A program made the position numbers and the translations under genes. The notes below the pieces were generated by a model. That model had not been told where the DNA came from, ran no database searches, and worked only from the letters and a program-made list of their open reading frames with translations. A DNA stretch of 64,000 nucleotides from Turbatrix aceti (Eukaryota > Nematoda > Chromadorea > Rhabditida > Panagrolaimidae): assembly GCA_963969345.1 (NCBI GenBank), contig OZ017768.1, forward strand, positions 5,480,718 through 5,544,717. Direction: 5' to 3'. Shown piece by piece: positions 33,596 through 46,819 of this stretch (positions within the stretch are counted from its first letter, which is position 1; the number at the start of each line of letters is the position of its first letter).

Positions 33596-36500
33596 CGACG
33601 TGCGGCTTGTCGTCGTCGATCAATTTCTTTCTCGGCTTGTATCTTTGCCAATGAATACGCGTGCCGTGCCGCGTGTGGCGGTAACTTTTGGGGGGTCGGA
33701 AATTTGAATGCGCTTCTGTCGAATTTGTGGGAAATGCACGTTACTGATTTATTACGAAAAATTATGGTTAAATGCATTCTCAGAAACATTTCATAAACTA
33801 CGATGACATAAACTGGCTCCAGGATCCTGTGTTGCTTTTTTTCAGGCGCCAGGTGATCGGCGTCGGGTTTTTTTTTGCTTGGCGCGCAGTTATTGTTGTT
33901 GTTTTTTTTGCATCAGCACAACAAAAACTGTAAAAGGTCGACGACGCTGCGGTCGGTTGTCCCTCGACCCGGAGCTATCGTCGTCGTCAAATGCCAAACT
34001 GCAGCGGTGTTGTTTTGGTCAGAGGAGCCCAGTTTGAATGGACAAATGACCCCAACTTTGACTTGCTTTTCTGCCTGATAATGACCGTTTCGGCGGCGAA
34101 TGTCGTGTCGCGAAGCAGACTCTGTTTGCCGTCTACATGTGTTGTTTGCATGTAAACACGCAAATACATAGCACCACTAGCGCCAGTCGAGTCCGGTGAC
34201 TGACTGACCTGCGCGGCGCGACCGTCCAGCCACCCGTTCAAGAGTCGACTCCCGAGACAGTGTTGACTCCGTCCCGCCAGAGAGTGCTAATTCTCGTGTC
34301 GACACGTGCGCTGGCGCTGGCGCTGGAGCACCTGGGCCTTTGTGGCATTTGATCTGGTTCTTTTGATGCTGGCAAACACGCGGGCCGTTTTGTTGCCCGG
34401 ACAAGCATTCATTCACTGACAGCGGTGGACACTTGTTCGGCGCCACCGCCGGCCCTCGTCGGCATCGCTGCACCCACCCTCCTTCCGCGCCACTGATCAA
34501 TCATGTCGGACGCGACACTCCCAGGCGCGACGTGGACTACTCCCCAATTTGGGGTGTGAGGATCCCTGGGGCGATTGCTACCTTTTCACGCGAATCCGGT
34601 GCTATGTACAATCTAATCCGCCTTGGCAGACGGACGAAAAAAAAAAGCGTCAAAAGAGGGCACTTCCATTCTTGCGAACGCGTCTAAATTCAAATCCGCC
34701 CTACCGCCTCTGTTGACACGATTTGCCTCTTCCTTATTCGGTATCAAGCCTTCAAAAACCGCTAGAACCGGTGGGCGGCGGCGGTGGCGGCGGCGCGCTG
34801 CTGTCACCCTCCTCGGTCCTACTCACTCATTATCTGGATCTGACGTGCGAAAAACCAGTGACCACTAGGCGAAAGTCAATTTGTAAATACAATTTGAAAT
34901 TTTGTTGCGGAAACGCGTGCATACGGATACGTTTTTCCTTTTGTTTGGCTTTGTTTTCTGTTTCTGCGCGCGGCCTCCTACGGTGCTGGATCCTGTTTGC
35001 CAGATGCGCGCTGTATTGTGCATACTCGATCCTGGATACTACATACAAACATACTTTCTTTGAATCGAGGTGTTTTTGCCCGAACAAACATTTTTTGCGG
35101 TAATGGTATCAGGTAGCTTCCAAAAAAGACTTGCCGCGTCACAAAAAACAGCTTTGAAGCTTTGATGTCCCAGGGATCTTGGGAGATAGCCTGAGGCGCT
35201 TTTCGCTTTACTTTTCCCTCTTCTGGACCTTTTCGGTTTCATCGCAAAGTGCCCCTCAGTCAGTCAGGTGAGCTCATTATACATACCTGTTGCCCGGCGC
35301 ATTAACAAACGAACGCGCGCACGAAGGTAATGGAGCGTGCCGCCCGCCGCCGTCAGTGGTCAGTGCCTTCATTAACTCGCGGTCACTGTCAATCGGACGA
35401 CTTTCCCGCAAACCGAAACACTCACCGGCTCATTATCCCTGTTTTGTATGCAAAGGAGAGGCTCACTCACATCACACGATTTGCAAGTCAGTCCCGAAAA
35501 AAGGCAAGAGGCAGGGTGATCCGGGAAGTGCATAAAAAGTATCAAAATTGCTAACTGGCGCGAATTGAGACCATTCTCGCGCCTTTTATGAGTTTTTTGC
35601 GCCCCGGCGATTGCCTTTATCGTCCCGTCCGCAGTCGGTGGACTCGGCGCATCCATGCGCAGGAAGAAAACGAATGGGGGGAGTGGAGCATCGCCCATGC
35701 CGCTGCTTATCGCCATTTGCCGATTTCTCATCAGTTCCGAGTCGGACTCATACTTCGGCGAAAGGTCGGACTCTGCCCTGCCATCGCTGACCTTCACCTG
35801 CATTGATCGGGTCACCCGGGCACAACGGATGCTGAATCATTCTTTCCTGCGCGGTGCATTGTTTTTTATGTAACTTACATACATATTTGGAGGGGGTGAG
35901 GCTTTCTTCGTGTGCTTGATGTTTGCACTGTTCGCCGGAGAGGGTTCTTCCCTCGATTTCGATTTCGATCTTGGACTCGGACTGTCTCAAGAGGTAACCG
36001 ACTCCCTCTGATGCAGGCTGGCTGGCTGTTCTGGACTGCATTACCTGCAGGTAAATGACCGCTTCTCTTGTTTGTGCTTGCTGGATCGGATCCTGCGATA
36101 AAAAAGTAGTCAAATCACCTTTTTTGTAGTACAATAAAACAAACGCGCGACAAAAGAATATTTATTTTGAACGAACAAAAAAAGTGCCTCAGATTAGCGT
36201 CGCTGGGTTTCCGCATTTTCTTCCTTCCGAAATCTTGTTTTTGTGGATAAAGCGGGTTCTTCCTCGATTATCGGTGCCTTTGAGGATGAATGCCTGCGGC
36301 TACCGGTGATCATCTAAATTCGCATATACATACATATTTGCCCGATAAGGGTGAGTCAGACCTTTTCGTTTCGTTGCTGGTTGCTAATTGCTAATTGAAG
36401 TTCGGTCGCGAGTGCAAATTTGTTTTTGCCCGTTTGTGGTAATTGAATAATGTGTCTTCCCCATTCCATACGGCCACAATTGATGGGCCTTCACGTCCGC

Positions 36501-38088
36501 GTACGCCTCACCTATGTACCTGCTTACTATCTCTCCAAATGCGTTAATCGTCGCGCGAGAAGTCACGTCTTACCCCGACGACCAACCAACCGACCTTGAT
36601 GGCCTCCGGCAGGCAACCTGGTTGGAATTTATTTTTTGATCGGTCCAGATAGCGGTTATGTACTATGTCTCTTTTTTGTACACGTGCGCGCGCTCGCGCA
36701 ACGGTCGGCGGTCGGGTACCAACCTTTATGGGCAACGGAGCGGTGCCAGTTGTGCGAGACGTGAGCAAGCCCTCGTTCGTTTTCCCATCCAGCCACTGTC
36801 ACCGCGATGATGATGAGCCTCAGCAGTTGATTTCGTTGCGCAAGAATGATTTTGTCGGACACAACCGATTTGATTTGAGGAAAAAAAAGGAAGTCTGGTG
36901 ACAGAACAGTCTAGGATGACTGACCGTGACTTAGTAAAATGTATTGCTGCCTTTCTCGGCCGATGCCCCTCTTCCCCATCGATCGCACGCTGCCTCAATA
37001 GCCTCAGGCTAAGTTCGAGATTGAGATTGAGATTTTGGTTTGATCGATTCGTGGTCTCAAGCACCCGCCGGATCCCCTTTTTGTCTTTTCGACTTGGTAT
37101 GCTACCTGTTCGGTCGCCAAACTATTTACCCGAGTACCCTCGTCAGCAGCGGTGAAGTGATTTTGGTTACGGCCGCTCGTCGAGGGCTACACGCCGCGCG
37201 CTCTCGACCCTGCGGCGGCTCTCAACCTTCGTTCGCGCGAGGTTGAAAACGAAGGTAGAAAGAAGGATGGGCGAGTCATCCATCCCCTGAGCCGGCCTCT
37301 GGGTACGGCCGGTGCGCCTCGCCTCGCCCCGTACCTCTTTTTTTTGTTCTGCGCCAATTAGCTTCCCCTCCAATTACTTTTTTTTTCAACGTCGCGCTGC
37401 GTTTTAATCGAGACTACTTTTTTGGAACTGTGTTATTTAACAAAAAAAAAGAGGCAATAGAATGTTCAGGGCGCCGAGTCGAGACATCGGCGTTTTTTAT
37501 TACCATATTTGGGGTACCGCTTTTCTTGCGGGTCGTTAAACAGTCGCCGCTTCGTTTTCTTCATTTTCTGGCGCACAGGTGGTTTGTAGGGGCTTCTACA
37601 ACTTCTTCACCGACGTCGGCTGGTTTTTTAAATATTTTGATGCACATCCGTTATGCGTGTTCGATTTTGGAGGGGCTTTCACTCATTTTTTTTTGGAGCG
37701 CTAACTCACTTGATCCAAACTCATGTCAGTAACACGCCCTCGTATGTATATTACCTCGCGCGCTCCGTGGTCCGTGCTTGGGTACGTACGTGAGGCGCAG
37801 GTATGACGAACATGTGTAATCCTGCACAGTCTGTTTTGTGGCGGAATCCGCTGTGTGATGCGATGCAACCCAGATTGATCCCAGTGAAAGCAGGCAAAAC
37901 AAAGCCGGGGCAATACAATCAGTGAACCGTGGAGGATCTGGCGCGTGGGATAATTGCGGGGATAACAGTTTTATTATGATGATGACAGTTTCACTTTTTT
38001 CCAGACCTGTATTGCTTTCCAGACCAGACTGACTGACGTGCTACGGATCTGACTTACAAAAGTGCCATTCCGACTGGATGCATGACAG
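33596..38088. other. 4.5-kb intergenic region
   Basis: No frame here shows recognisable domains or consistent splice links. The left part should hold the LIM-gene promoter and the right part the Crumbs promoter. Short ACATACAT runs occur near 35277, 35880 and 36325. No tRNA-like cloverleaf noticed. Confidence 0.4.
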
Positions 38089-41000
38089 ATGCGGCCCCTT
38101 ATCTTGGCCAGAACGGTTGTCTGGCTTCTGATTGTTTTTCTAGGTAAGTCCAAAAAATTCTTTGACCCCAAATAATTTGACATTACTTTCAGGAAGCACC
38201 TCAGGAGACCGAAAGTGCGCGAGTAACGTCTGCTTCAACGGCGGCACCTGTCTGGTCGACGACGATGCCGGAATCTTCCAGTGCGAATGCGTTGCAGGAT
38301 TCACCGGCACCCTCTGTGAATCTGCAATCGAGTGCTCTCTCAGCTGTCGAAACGGAGGCATGTGCGCGTTCGACGAGCGCGGCCTTGAGCACTGCGAGTG
38401 CCCCGAAGGTGAGTCATTTACCTGTTTAATGCGGTTCCGCAATCAACTTTTACCTTTTTTTTTCGAACGCAAAAGTAATTCTTGAATGCAAGAGTTGCAG
38501 TTGATTTTTTTTGTTCTCCGTAGCAGAAATCGTAGAAGCCGGGAGCATTCATTCATGCGTCACTTGATTTTTCATTTTTCATTTTTACACTCTCCGCGCT
38601 TACTTAGGACCCCTTTGACATCGTCATCTTCTTTTTTGATATAACTTTCTTCTTACCCAAATTTGGGGTACTTCTCTTCGATCCAGCGCTGGAATCGAAA
38701 CCCGACACCCCTGCACAAGCTCTTACCCGCTCTTGACGGCGATCGCACTCGTCTCCCTCGTCTGGCGAGGGTTGCTGGACTGCTGCACCCGTCAATATCC
38801 CTTATTGCTGCTTCTTTGCTTCACTTAACACACGAAATTCAAGAAATTATATTTTTTTGCACTGAACTTTGGATCGCGGGGGTCTCAAAACATGTTGTTC
38901 GTTCAGGAGATGAAATTTATTTGAAATTCGACATTTTGACAAACAAAAAAAGTTCAGTTTTGCTTCCTGGGACGATGCGAATAGGCAGTTGAACCACTTG
39001 AAACAGGGTACAGGGTTGTTTTGCTCGGGACGCAAACCAAACAAAAACAGTTTCGAAAAAAAGAACAAAGAACAAAGCCACCGATGGGTTCGTTTTCAGG
39101 TTTTTCCGGAGACCTGTGTACCTCATCTACAGACTGCCAGTCGACGGGATGCGTGGCAGGAGAAGTGTAAGCGATTCCCCACAACTCGGCAGGGGTTCTA
39201 AAGTATATTTGAACTTTTTAGCTGCCTCTTTGAACCGGCTTCAAACCAGTGGACCTGCTCGGTGAACCTCTGCGAACAGGATAATCCCTGCGAGCACAAC
39301 GCAACCTGTCGTCCGACGCTGACGAGTTTTATCTGCGAGTGCCCCATAGGGTACAGAGGCCGAACATGTCAGCTGGACATTGATGAGTGCATTCGGAATC
39401 CCAGTCCCTGCCAGAACAACGGCACATGCATCAATACGGAAGGCGGATTTAATTGCGACTGCAGCGTCGGATTCAATGGAAAACTCTGCGAACAACGCAT
39501 CGGTTTCTGTGTTCAGAATCCTTGCGGAACTCGCGGACAGTGTCTCGAGCTGCAAAATGGGTTCGAGTGCAACTGCTTCGCTGGCTTCCAGGGCGCAACA
39601 TGCGATGAGGTGGTCGATACCTGTGTTTGCGAGAATCCGGCTCATGTTTGCACGGTCTCGATCAACGGCACTCCGGAGTGTGCGTGTCCACCTGGCACGA
39701 CAGGAGCCGACTGCAGCGAAGCAGTCGACCTCTGCCGAGATGCCAACCCCTGCATCAACGGCGGCCAGTGCATCGCAAACGGCAATCAGACATTCTGCAT
39801 TTGTTCCAGCGAGTTTGTCGGCGACCATTGTGAAAAACGAGTGCCAACTACGACTCCTGAACCCTGCCTTGTCGAGGGAAAACCCTGCCTCAACGACGGC
39901 CAGTGCATTGCATCTACACCTGAGCCTATCTGTCAGTGCGTGGGTCGATTCACCGGAAAATGGTGCGAAGCGCTCTCCATGACACCGACCCTCAGCACCC
40001 AGACTTCCTGCGAGCCAGGGCACTGCCGCAACGACGGCACGTGCTCCATGATCGCCGGCAGACCGGTTTGCAACTGTCCGGAAACCTTCACCGGGCCTCG
40101 CTGCGAGGAACGCGTCGCGGTACGCACTCCCTGCGATCCCAATCCTTGCCTCAACGACGGAAATTGCAATCTCGGCGTCGACAACGATGCTGTTTCCTGT
40201 TTCTGCCTTGAATCATTCACCGGCGAACGCTGTCAAATCCCGTGCAACTGCGGCCCCAACGAGCTCTGCCGCGAGTCCCAGACGACGCCCGGCACTGCTG
40301 AATGCGTGTCAGTGCCCGAGCCTGAGGTAGTTGTCCCAGAAGATTCTACTTCCGACAAGGTGCCCTCCACGACCCCGGAGGCGACCACTCTGTCGCCCGT
40401 TAAGACCACCACCGCGCGTGCTAACACCTTCCCCTCCCCTCCTTTTCTCGCTAACAGCACGACTGCGAAGCCGTCTACTCACACAACAACTTCTATCTCT
40501 GGCGTCATCGATGCCGACGACTTACTTGTGAGTTTTCTTCTTTCCTACCACCAAGTTACCTCTTTTTTTGACTTTGATTTACTAAATATTTTAACGAACG
40601 CGTCAAACAGTTTTTCCTTGAACAGTAACTACCGGTGATGAACGAACAACTGCCATGACGTCGTTTTAAATTAATTTTGAAGGTCAATTGAAAATTGAAT
40701 AATTTTAGAACGTGTCGAACTGCGACGCCTGTGTTCACGCGCACCGCTGCGTCGAAGTCAGCAACCGATTCGTGTGTCTCTGCCAGGCGGACTTCACTGG
40801 CGCCTTCTGCGACCAGCCTTTTACTGCCTGCGCGACTCAGAAGTGCAACAGCACCGAAACATGTCGACTGCATCGAACAGCTGCCGACGACGTCGCCGAA
40901 TGCGCCTGTCCGCCAGGCAAATTTGGCGCCAACTGCGCAATCGAGACAACTGCAAATCTCAAACAATCGTCTGTTGTCCTGCACCAAAAGCCGCTCGCTT

Positions 41001-44000
41001 CCGGCGATCAGAAAACCTACGAACTGGCTTTTGACTTCAAAACAACTGTTGGAGATGTTCATCTCGCGAGTGGAGAAGGCGTCGTGGGAGAACGGCTCTT
41101 CCAGCTCGATCTCGTCGACGGTGAACTTCACGCGATCCTCGGAAATCAGCCAGTGCGGGTTCTTGAAATGCAGCTCAACGACGGAGAATGGTACACCGTC
41201 AAATTCCGATCCAGAAGCGCAAAATCCGCAGTTGTCGAAGTCGAAGACTCAGCGAGTGGATTTATTCTCGCTCGCAAACTTCTGACAGCCCAGCGACCGC
41301 TTTCCGTGCTTTCTACGCGATTCGGCAAAGGTACAACTGAAGGATCTTTCTTCATCGGCTGTCTAAGGGACGCCTTTGTCGACGGCGGCATCGTGGATCT
41401 ACTTTCCGGTGAAAGGGCCATTGACGTCTCTCCCGGCTGCTCCAGACGCAACCCGTGTGGCGAGACGACTTGCCAGAACGGCGCCACCTGCGTGGATCTC
41501 TGGGACGACTATCGTTGTGCGTGCGTGCGACCCTTCCTCGAGCCTGTCTGCACAAACAGTCTCCGTGAGGCGACTTTTGGACACGCAGAGCAGAAATCCT
41601 TTTTTGAAGTCGCGGTTCGCGGCGAAGAAGCTCAGGACATTCGACAGAAGACGGATTTATCATTTTTGCTGCGCACAAATGAACCCAACGGTGTCGTCGC
41701 TTTTGTCGGCAACCAAACGGACGACGAAGACTCGGTATCGACTTTTATCGGCGTCCAGGTCGTCGATGGAAAAATCCGCGTTGATGGAAAACTTGGAGGT
41801 CGTCGAAGTACGTCAACTACCGGCACGGCCCGAGTCGACGACAACGTGCCTCACCTGGTAGAGGTCCAGCGCGTCGGGAACAACCTACGCCTCCGGGTCG
41901 ACGGAAAAGCCGATGGCGCCATCGATTTCAAGCACCCCTTCGACCATCCCCTCCTCGCGGACACACTCGTCCTCGGTGACCGAGCCAACATAAAACAGCC
42001 CTCCTTCGCTCCCGATGGCCACTTTTACCGGGGCACGCTGCAAGACGTCCGTCTGAACGGCAAATCCGTCGTTTTGACAGAGGACCGGCTGGCTTTTGAA
42101 GTCGAAACCTTCGGCGAACGCCAGCTGGATCAGAACGTGCTGGCGGGCACTGTTTCGGACGACGTCTGCAAGCAGGCCAAGCCATGCAGCCACGGCGCGT
42201 GTCGGAACACGTTCAACGATTACGAGTGCACCTGCGAGGACGGCTGGATCGGTCGGAACTGCTCAATGCGCGACCATTGCGCAGCGAAGCCCTGTCCGGC
42301 GGCTGCGACGTGCGTCAACTCGCACGGAGGATTCGTCTGCCAGAGTACAGCGTCGTTGTATTCTACCTCGTTTGTCAGATACACAATCCGGCATCCGGAC
42401 GTGCTCCCGGCTCCTCAGACGACGGCGAACTTTACTTTCGACCTGAGAACACGGTCTACCGATGTCCACGTTATCAAACTGGTAAGTTATGTAAAATACG
42501 GTTTTTTACGCCAAATATTTGATTTTTCAGCAATCCAGAGCAGAATCCCTATCATTCCTCCTGACCGACAACGGCGTCGTTTTTGACTACAGCAACGCGA
42601 CTTCCGCTTCTGTGGATCCTCTTGCAGTCCAGGTGAACGACGGAGCTTGGCACTCAGTTGTCGTCCAGGAAGCTGATCGTCACCTCACCGTCACCTTCGA
42701 CAGCATGCCACCCGTGCCGTTGCTCGCGTTCTTCTCTCTGACCCGTTTCCTCGCCGACAAAAATGCGCGCGTCTTTGTCGGCCGCTCAGGCAAGGAAGAC
42801 GGCTTTGTAGGCTGCCTGCGGTCGCTGACTTTCTCGGACATCCCCGAGCTGTCCTTCTTCGTCGATCCTGCTGATCATTCGGTCTTTAACGACACGACGC
42901 ACTTCACCGCAATTCAGATCGAAGCAGTAAGGCCCGACGGTTGTCGTTCGAGGGAAGTCTGCGGCGCGTTTAACCCATGCAAGAACGGCGCGGTCTGCGC
43001 GGATCTGTTCAACGCCCGCGAGTGCCGGTGCCCGGCTGGATTTGAAGGTCCTCTCTGCGAGATCAACATCAACGACTGCTCGCCAGGCGTCTGCGGCAAC
43101 TTTGGCCGCTGCGTGGACAAGATCGCTTCCATCGGCTGCCAGTGCGCTCGTGGCTTCAGCGGCGATCGGTGTCAGGTGGCTGCCGACGTCTGCCGTGCTC
43201 CAGGTGGTTGCCTGAATTCTGGCACCTGCATCGACAACCACAACGGCACATTCGCCTGTGAGTGCGGCAATGAGTTGGTCGGCAGGCGCTGTCAGCAGAA
43301 GCGCAACGTCGGCTGCGATTCTAGGCCTTGCGAAAACGGTGGCACTTGTTCTGAGAACGATGTATGGGTTTTTCTCGAATTTGAACGGTGTATTTTTAAA
43401 ACTTTCAATTTTTTTCAGGATGGATTCCGATGCACCTGTGCCCCTGGCTTTGAAGGCCCGCTCTGCGAGGACCGCACTGATCACTGCGCTCTTCTACCTT
43501 GCGCCAACGGTGGAACGTGCGTTCTGTCCCCGACCAACGATTCTTTCACCTGCGAATGCCCTCCAGCGTTCACCGGCCTCACCTGCACAGATTTTGCGGA
43601 CCTCTGCACGCCCACGCCTGGCACTACTGCCTGCGCTCATGGAAATTGTAGAAATGTCTTCGGTGACGTCATCTGCGAGTGCGAATCCGGCTGGACCGGT
43701 CCAAGGTGTGACATCGATATCGACGAGTGCTCCGAATTCCCGTGCGCCAACAACGGAACTTGCACGAACACGGCGGGCGGCTTTGACTGTGAATGCGCGC
43801 CTTTCTACCTGGGCGAGACGTGTGAGATTGCCGGCCCCTGCGCAGAGCAGCCGTGTCTGCATGGCACCTGTCTGCAGCACTCGGTCACGGACTACGCCTG
43901 CTCCTGTGACAAGGGCTTCCGGGGGAAACACTGCGACGAGCAGATTGACTACTGCGCGGACCATCCCTGCCTCAACGGCGCCACCTGTAACAAGCTGGTC

Positions 44001-44823
44001 GGCGGGTTTACGTGTACCTGCATTCCGGGATTCACCGACGAAACCTGCAGCACGGATATCGATGATTGCGTGCCGGGTTCGTGTCTCAACAACGGCCAGT
44101 GCATCGACCGGGTCAACGGCTTTGACTGCAACTGCACGGATACCGGATTCCGGGGCCCACAGTGCACTGAGGACGTCGACGAGTGCCACGCGCTGGTTGT
44201 CAGCTCGTTCTGCATCAACGGCGCATGCACAAACCTGCCTGGCAGCTACCGCTGCGACTGTGAAGACGGGTTCATCGGCGCGAAATGTAACATGGTCAAT
44301 CCCTGCCTGCCCGATCCCCTCAACCAGACCCTCCACAACTGCGTTCACGGCACCTGTGCTCGGCCGGTGGTCGTCGAACTGGCTTCTGGTCGGTCGGTTG
44401 CCCAGCACGACTGTGACTGCTTCGAAGGCTTCGCGGGCCCTCAGTGCACGCATCGCGTCGAGCAGCAGTACACCGTCGCGCTCAGCTACATCCTGGGTCC
44501 AATCGGTGCGGTTTTGGTCGTGCTTTGTCTCCTTGGCTGTCTGCTGTTCTTCTTTGTCGCTCGGAACAAGCGCGCGAACCAGGGCCACTACTCGCCGTCT
44601 CACCACGAGCAACTCGGGATTTCTGGTCTTGGAAGTTCGGCTTCCGGCGGTAGATTACAGGTAAGGGTCTTTTTTCAAAATTGGTTGTTGCACGGCTTAG
44701 ATATTCCAGTCGGTTGCAGATGTTCACCATGGAGGCCCAAAAGGTCCAGCTACCAGACAGAAAGTACAGCCCGTACGGACGGGTAGCCATCTGAAGCAGC
44801 CGCTCGACGAGATGATGCTCTGA
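38089..44823 (+). CDS. crb-1: Crumbs-family polarity protein (CRB-1-like)
   Basis: Crumbs is an apical membrane protein that organises epithelial polarity through its short cytoplasmic tail. Eight exons, 38089-38143, 38193-38408, 39100-39166, 39222-40527, 40709-42481, 42531-43361, 43419-44660 and 44710-44823, join to 1867 residues. Order: signal peptide (PLILARTVVWLLIVFLG), about 11 EGF repeats, a Thr/Ser/Pro-rich linker, two EGFs, then three laminin-G domains separated by EGFs, 12 more EGFs, one membrane helix (ILGPIGAVLVVLCLLGCLLFFF), and a tail. Directly after the helix RNKRANQGHYSPS matches the conserved juxtamembrane FERM-binding site of fly and human Crumbs. The last exon was chosen at the 44710 acceptor because it gives a tail ending KQPLDEMML; the next acceptor (44721) gives an unrelated end. 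Intron 2 is 691 bp and intron 6 only 57 bp. Confidence 0.93.
43362..43418 (+). other. 57-nt stop-free intron inside an EGF repeat of Crumbs
   Basis: It starts GTATGG and ends TTTTTTTCAG. Its length is a multiple of three and it has no stop in frame. Unspliced mRNA would insert 19 residues, including one Cys, between the third and fourth Cys of an EGF repeat. Removal restores a normal EGF spacing, so it is most likely a true intron. Confidence 0.7.
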
Positions 44824-46819
44824 TCGTGCAACGAGCAACGAGCAACGCCACTGCCCCCTCCCCCCATCCACCAACATTTTCCAGCTTCGCATTCCTCCAT
44901 ACGCGCTCCATGCGATTCACTCAAACGGGTTACCTTTGTTGTAGACAATCGAGATCACATAAAATTGTTTTATTTATCTTTCGCTGGCTGGCTGACCACA
45001 GAGCATGTCAGGCATCGGATTTTAACCTTTTTCGGCCCATTGCAGCTCAGATTGTGCAGAAACTTTGCGATTAGGGTTCATGCGAGTGCACACGAGACCC
45101 CTCGAAGAGGCCCAAGCGAACGAGCGGTGCCCGCTGCCCGCGCCCGCGTCATTCCATCTTTCTTTCTTTTCTTTCCGCCGGGTCTTGGCCGTCGGCCGCT
45201 GTTGTCAAGAGCAAAAAATGCGTTTGGTGTTTTGTTTCCGGATTGACCAACACAACAGCCGGGAGGGACGTTGACAACGGGCTGAGCCAGCCGTTAATCC
45301 TCGTCCGACGTCCGCCGACGCCAGGGGGGACTGACTGGCTGGCTATTTTTGTGACACGAGCCGCCTCTGGCGCCTCTACCCCGGCGGTGTAAAAAGTGGC
45401 TGCAGGTGTTCGTCCGGAAGAACAAACAAACACCTTGGCAAGCTTCTTCGGCTGTCTTGGTGTCTTGGTGATCGTCGTCCTGACTGACTGACGAGCGGGG
45501 TCCCGTGTTACAATGTCCGGCAGCAGTCGACCGACGAAAAAGACTGATAGCAGAGCGAGGCGCTGCACTGACTGACCGGCGATGAAAAAGCGGACGGAAG
45601 TTTTTTCTCCGGGAAAGCAAAAAACTCTGTTTGCAACGCTGTCAAACGCGAGCCGTTTATTTTCGCCACCAACGGAGGATGAGAATGGAAACAGCGTAAA
45701 CACAGAGGGGGACGGTGCCGAAAAAGGAGAACAGTCACTTTTCAGTTCGTCCGCAAAATAAATGGCCGAAGGAATTTTTGGCCGGTTGTTTCAGAAGTTG
45801 AGGGACACTAAATAAATATTTTTTGCATGACAGAAAATAAATTTTTTATTTTGATCGACGTTCGTGATTTTGAGTCGACTGGCAGGACCAATAAAAAACA
45901 GTTGGCGCTCGTTTATTTACACCTGCTGAAAAGTCGGAATTTATTCCTGCTCAACAAATGACCGTAGTTTTTGGTCCCGGACACGCATGTGAGTTTCTGT
46001 CCACAACACACATGTTCCCTGTTCACTGCTCACAAATTCACGTTCTCATGAGACCAAAGGCTTTATTTTACAGCCACATTCTGACTTGAGTGCCACTTCA
46101 GTTTTTCACTCGCTGAATCAATCACGAATTATCTATTCAATTTTGCTGGTACGATGAAGTTCAACTGCCAGCTGGTCCTCCGGCAAATGCCATCACCTGG
46201 TTTTTCCAACCTGCTGCAGGTGTTTTCCGGGGTCCGAAAACATCTGCATCTGTTCGGGCAATGAATGTTCTGGTCCCCCGCGGCCAAGATGGCCTCTGCT
46301 GAACGTATTTATCAGCGGCGTGCGTTCCGCGTGGCATGCCACATTTTTTGTGCTTGGTCATTTTTTGCACAGCCTGGGAACACTGGCCAGCGCCACAGAT
46401 TGTGACATTCCAATCCAAATTTTGTTTTCATCGATTACGGAGACGTCCAGCCATCCATCCATCCCAGCCCGTCCAGGCAACGACGACGAAAACGAGGACG
46501 ACGACGACGACGACGACGTTCGTGCTGCGTGTCAGTGGCCTGGCCTGGCCGGTCGCCAACAGTGACGAAGAGCCGTCGGTCGCTCGCTGTGGCTCGTTTA
46601 TCAGCACCAATTTTCATGCAGCTAGCCGTCGACCAGCGGCCAGTCAAGCGGTCGAACCCGCCGGTCCCCCCCCCCCCTTCTCCTTCGTGTGAAAGCATGC
46701 ACGCCTTCGCCGCCGCAGTCGCCGCTGTTGCTGTTGCTGGGCCAAGGCAGCAGCAGCAGCCGGAAAACGGAACGCACAGTCACTTCAGTTGCCTCGACGG
46801 CCTTTGGCCACATGCATGC
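44824..46819. other. intergenic region between Crumbs and zinc-finger gene copy 1
   Basis: No gene recognised. AATAAA words occur near 45754 and 45811. A (GAC)n/(GACGAC) run lies at 46490-46515. A long open frame from 46529 that joins the zinc-finger frame is low in complexity and probably non-coding up to 46999. Confidence 0.4.

Noticed and set aside
44721..44784. Alternative Crumbs last exon starting at ATGTTCACC
   Set aside because: The frame is open but ends GRVAI and lacks any Crumbs-like C-terminus; the acceptor 11 bases earlier keeps phase and ends DEMML.
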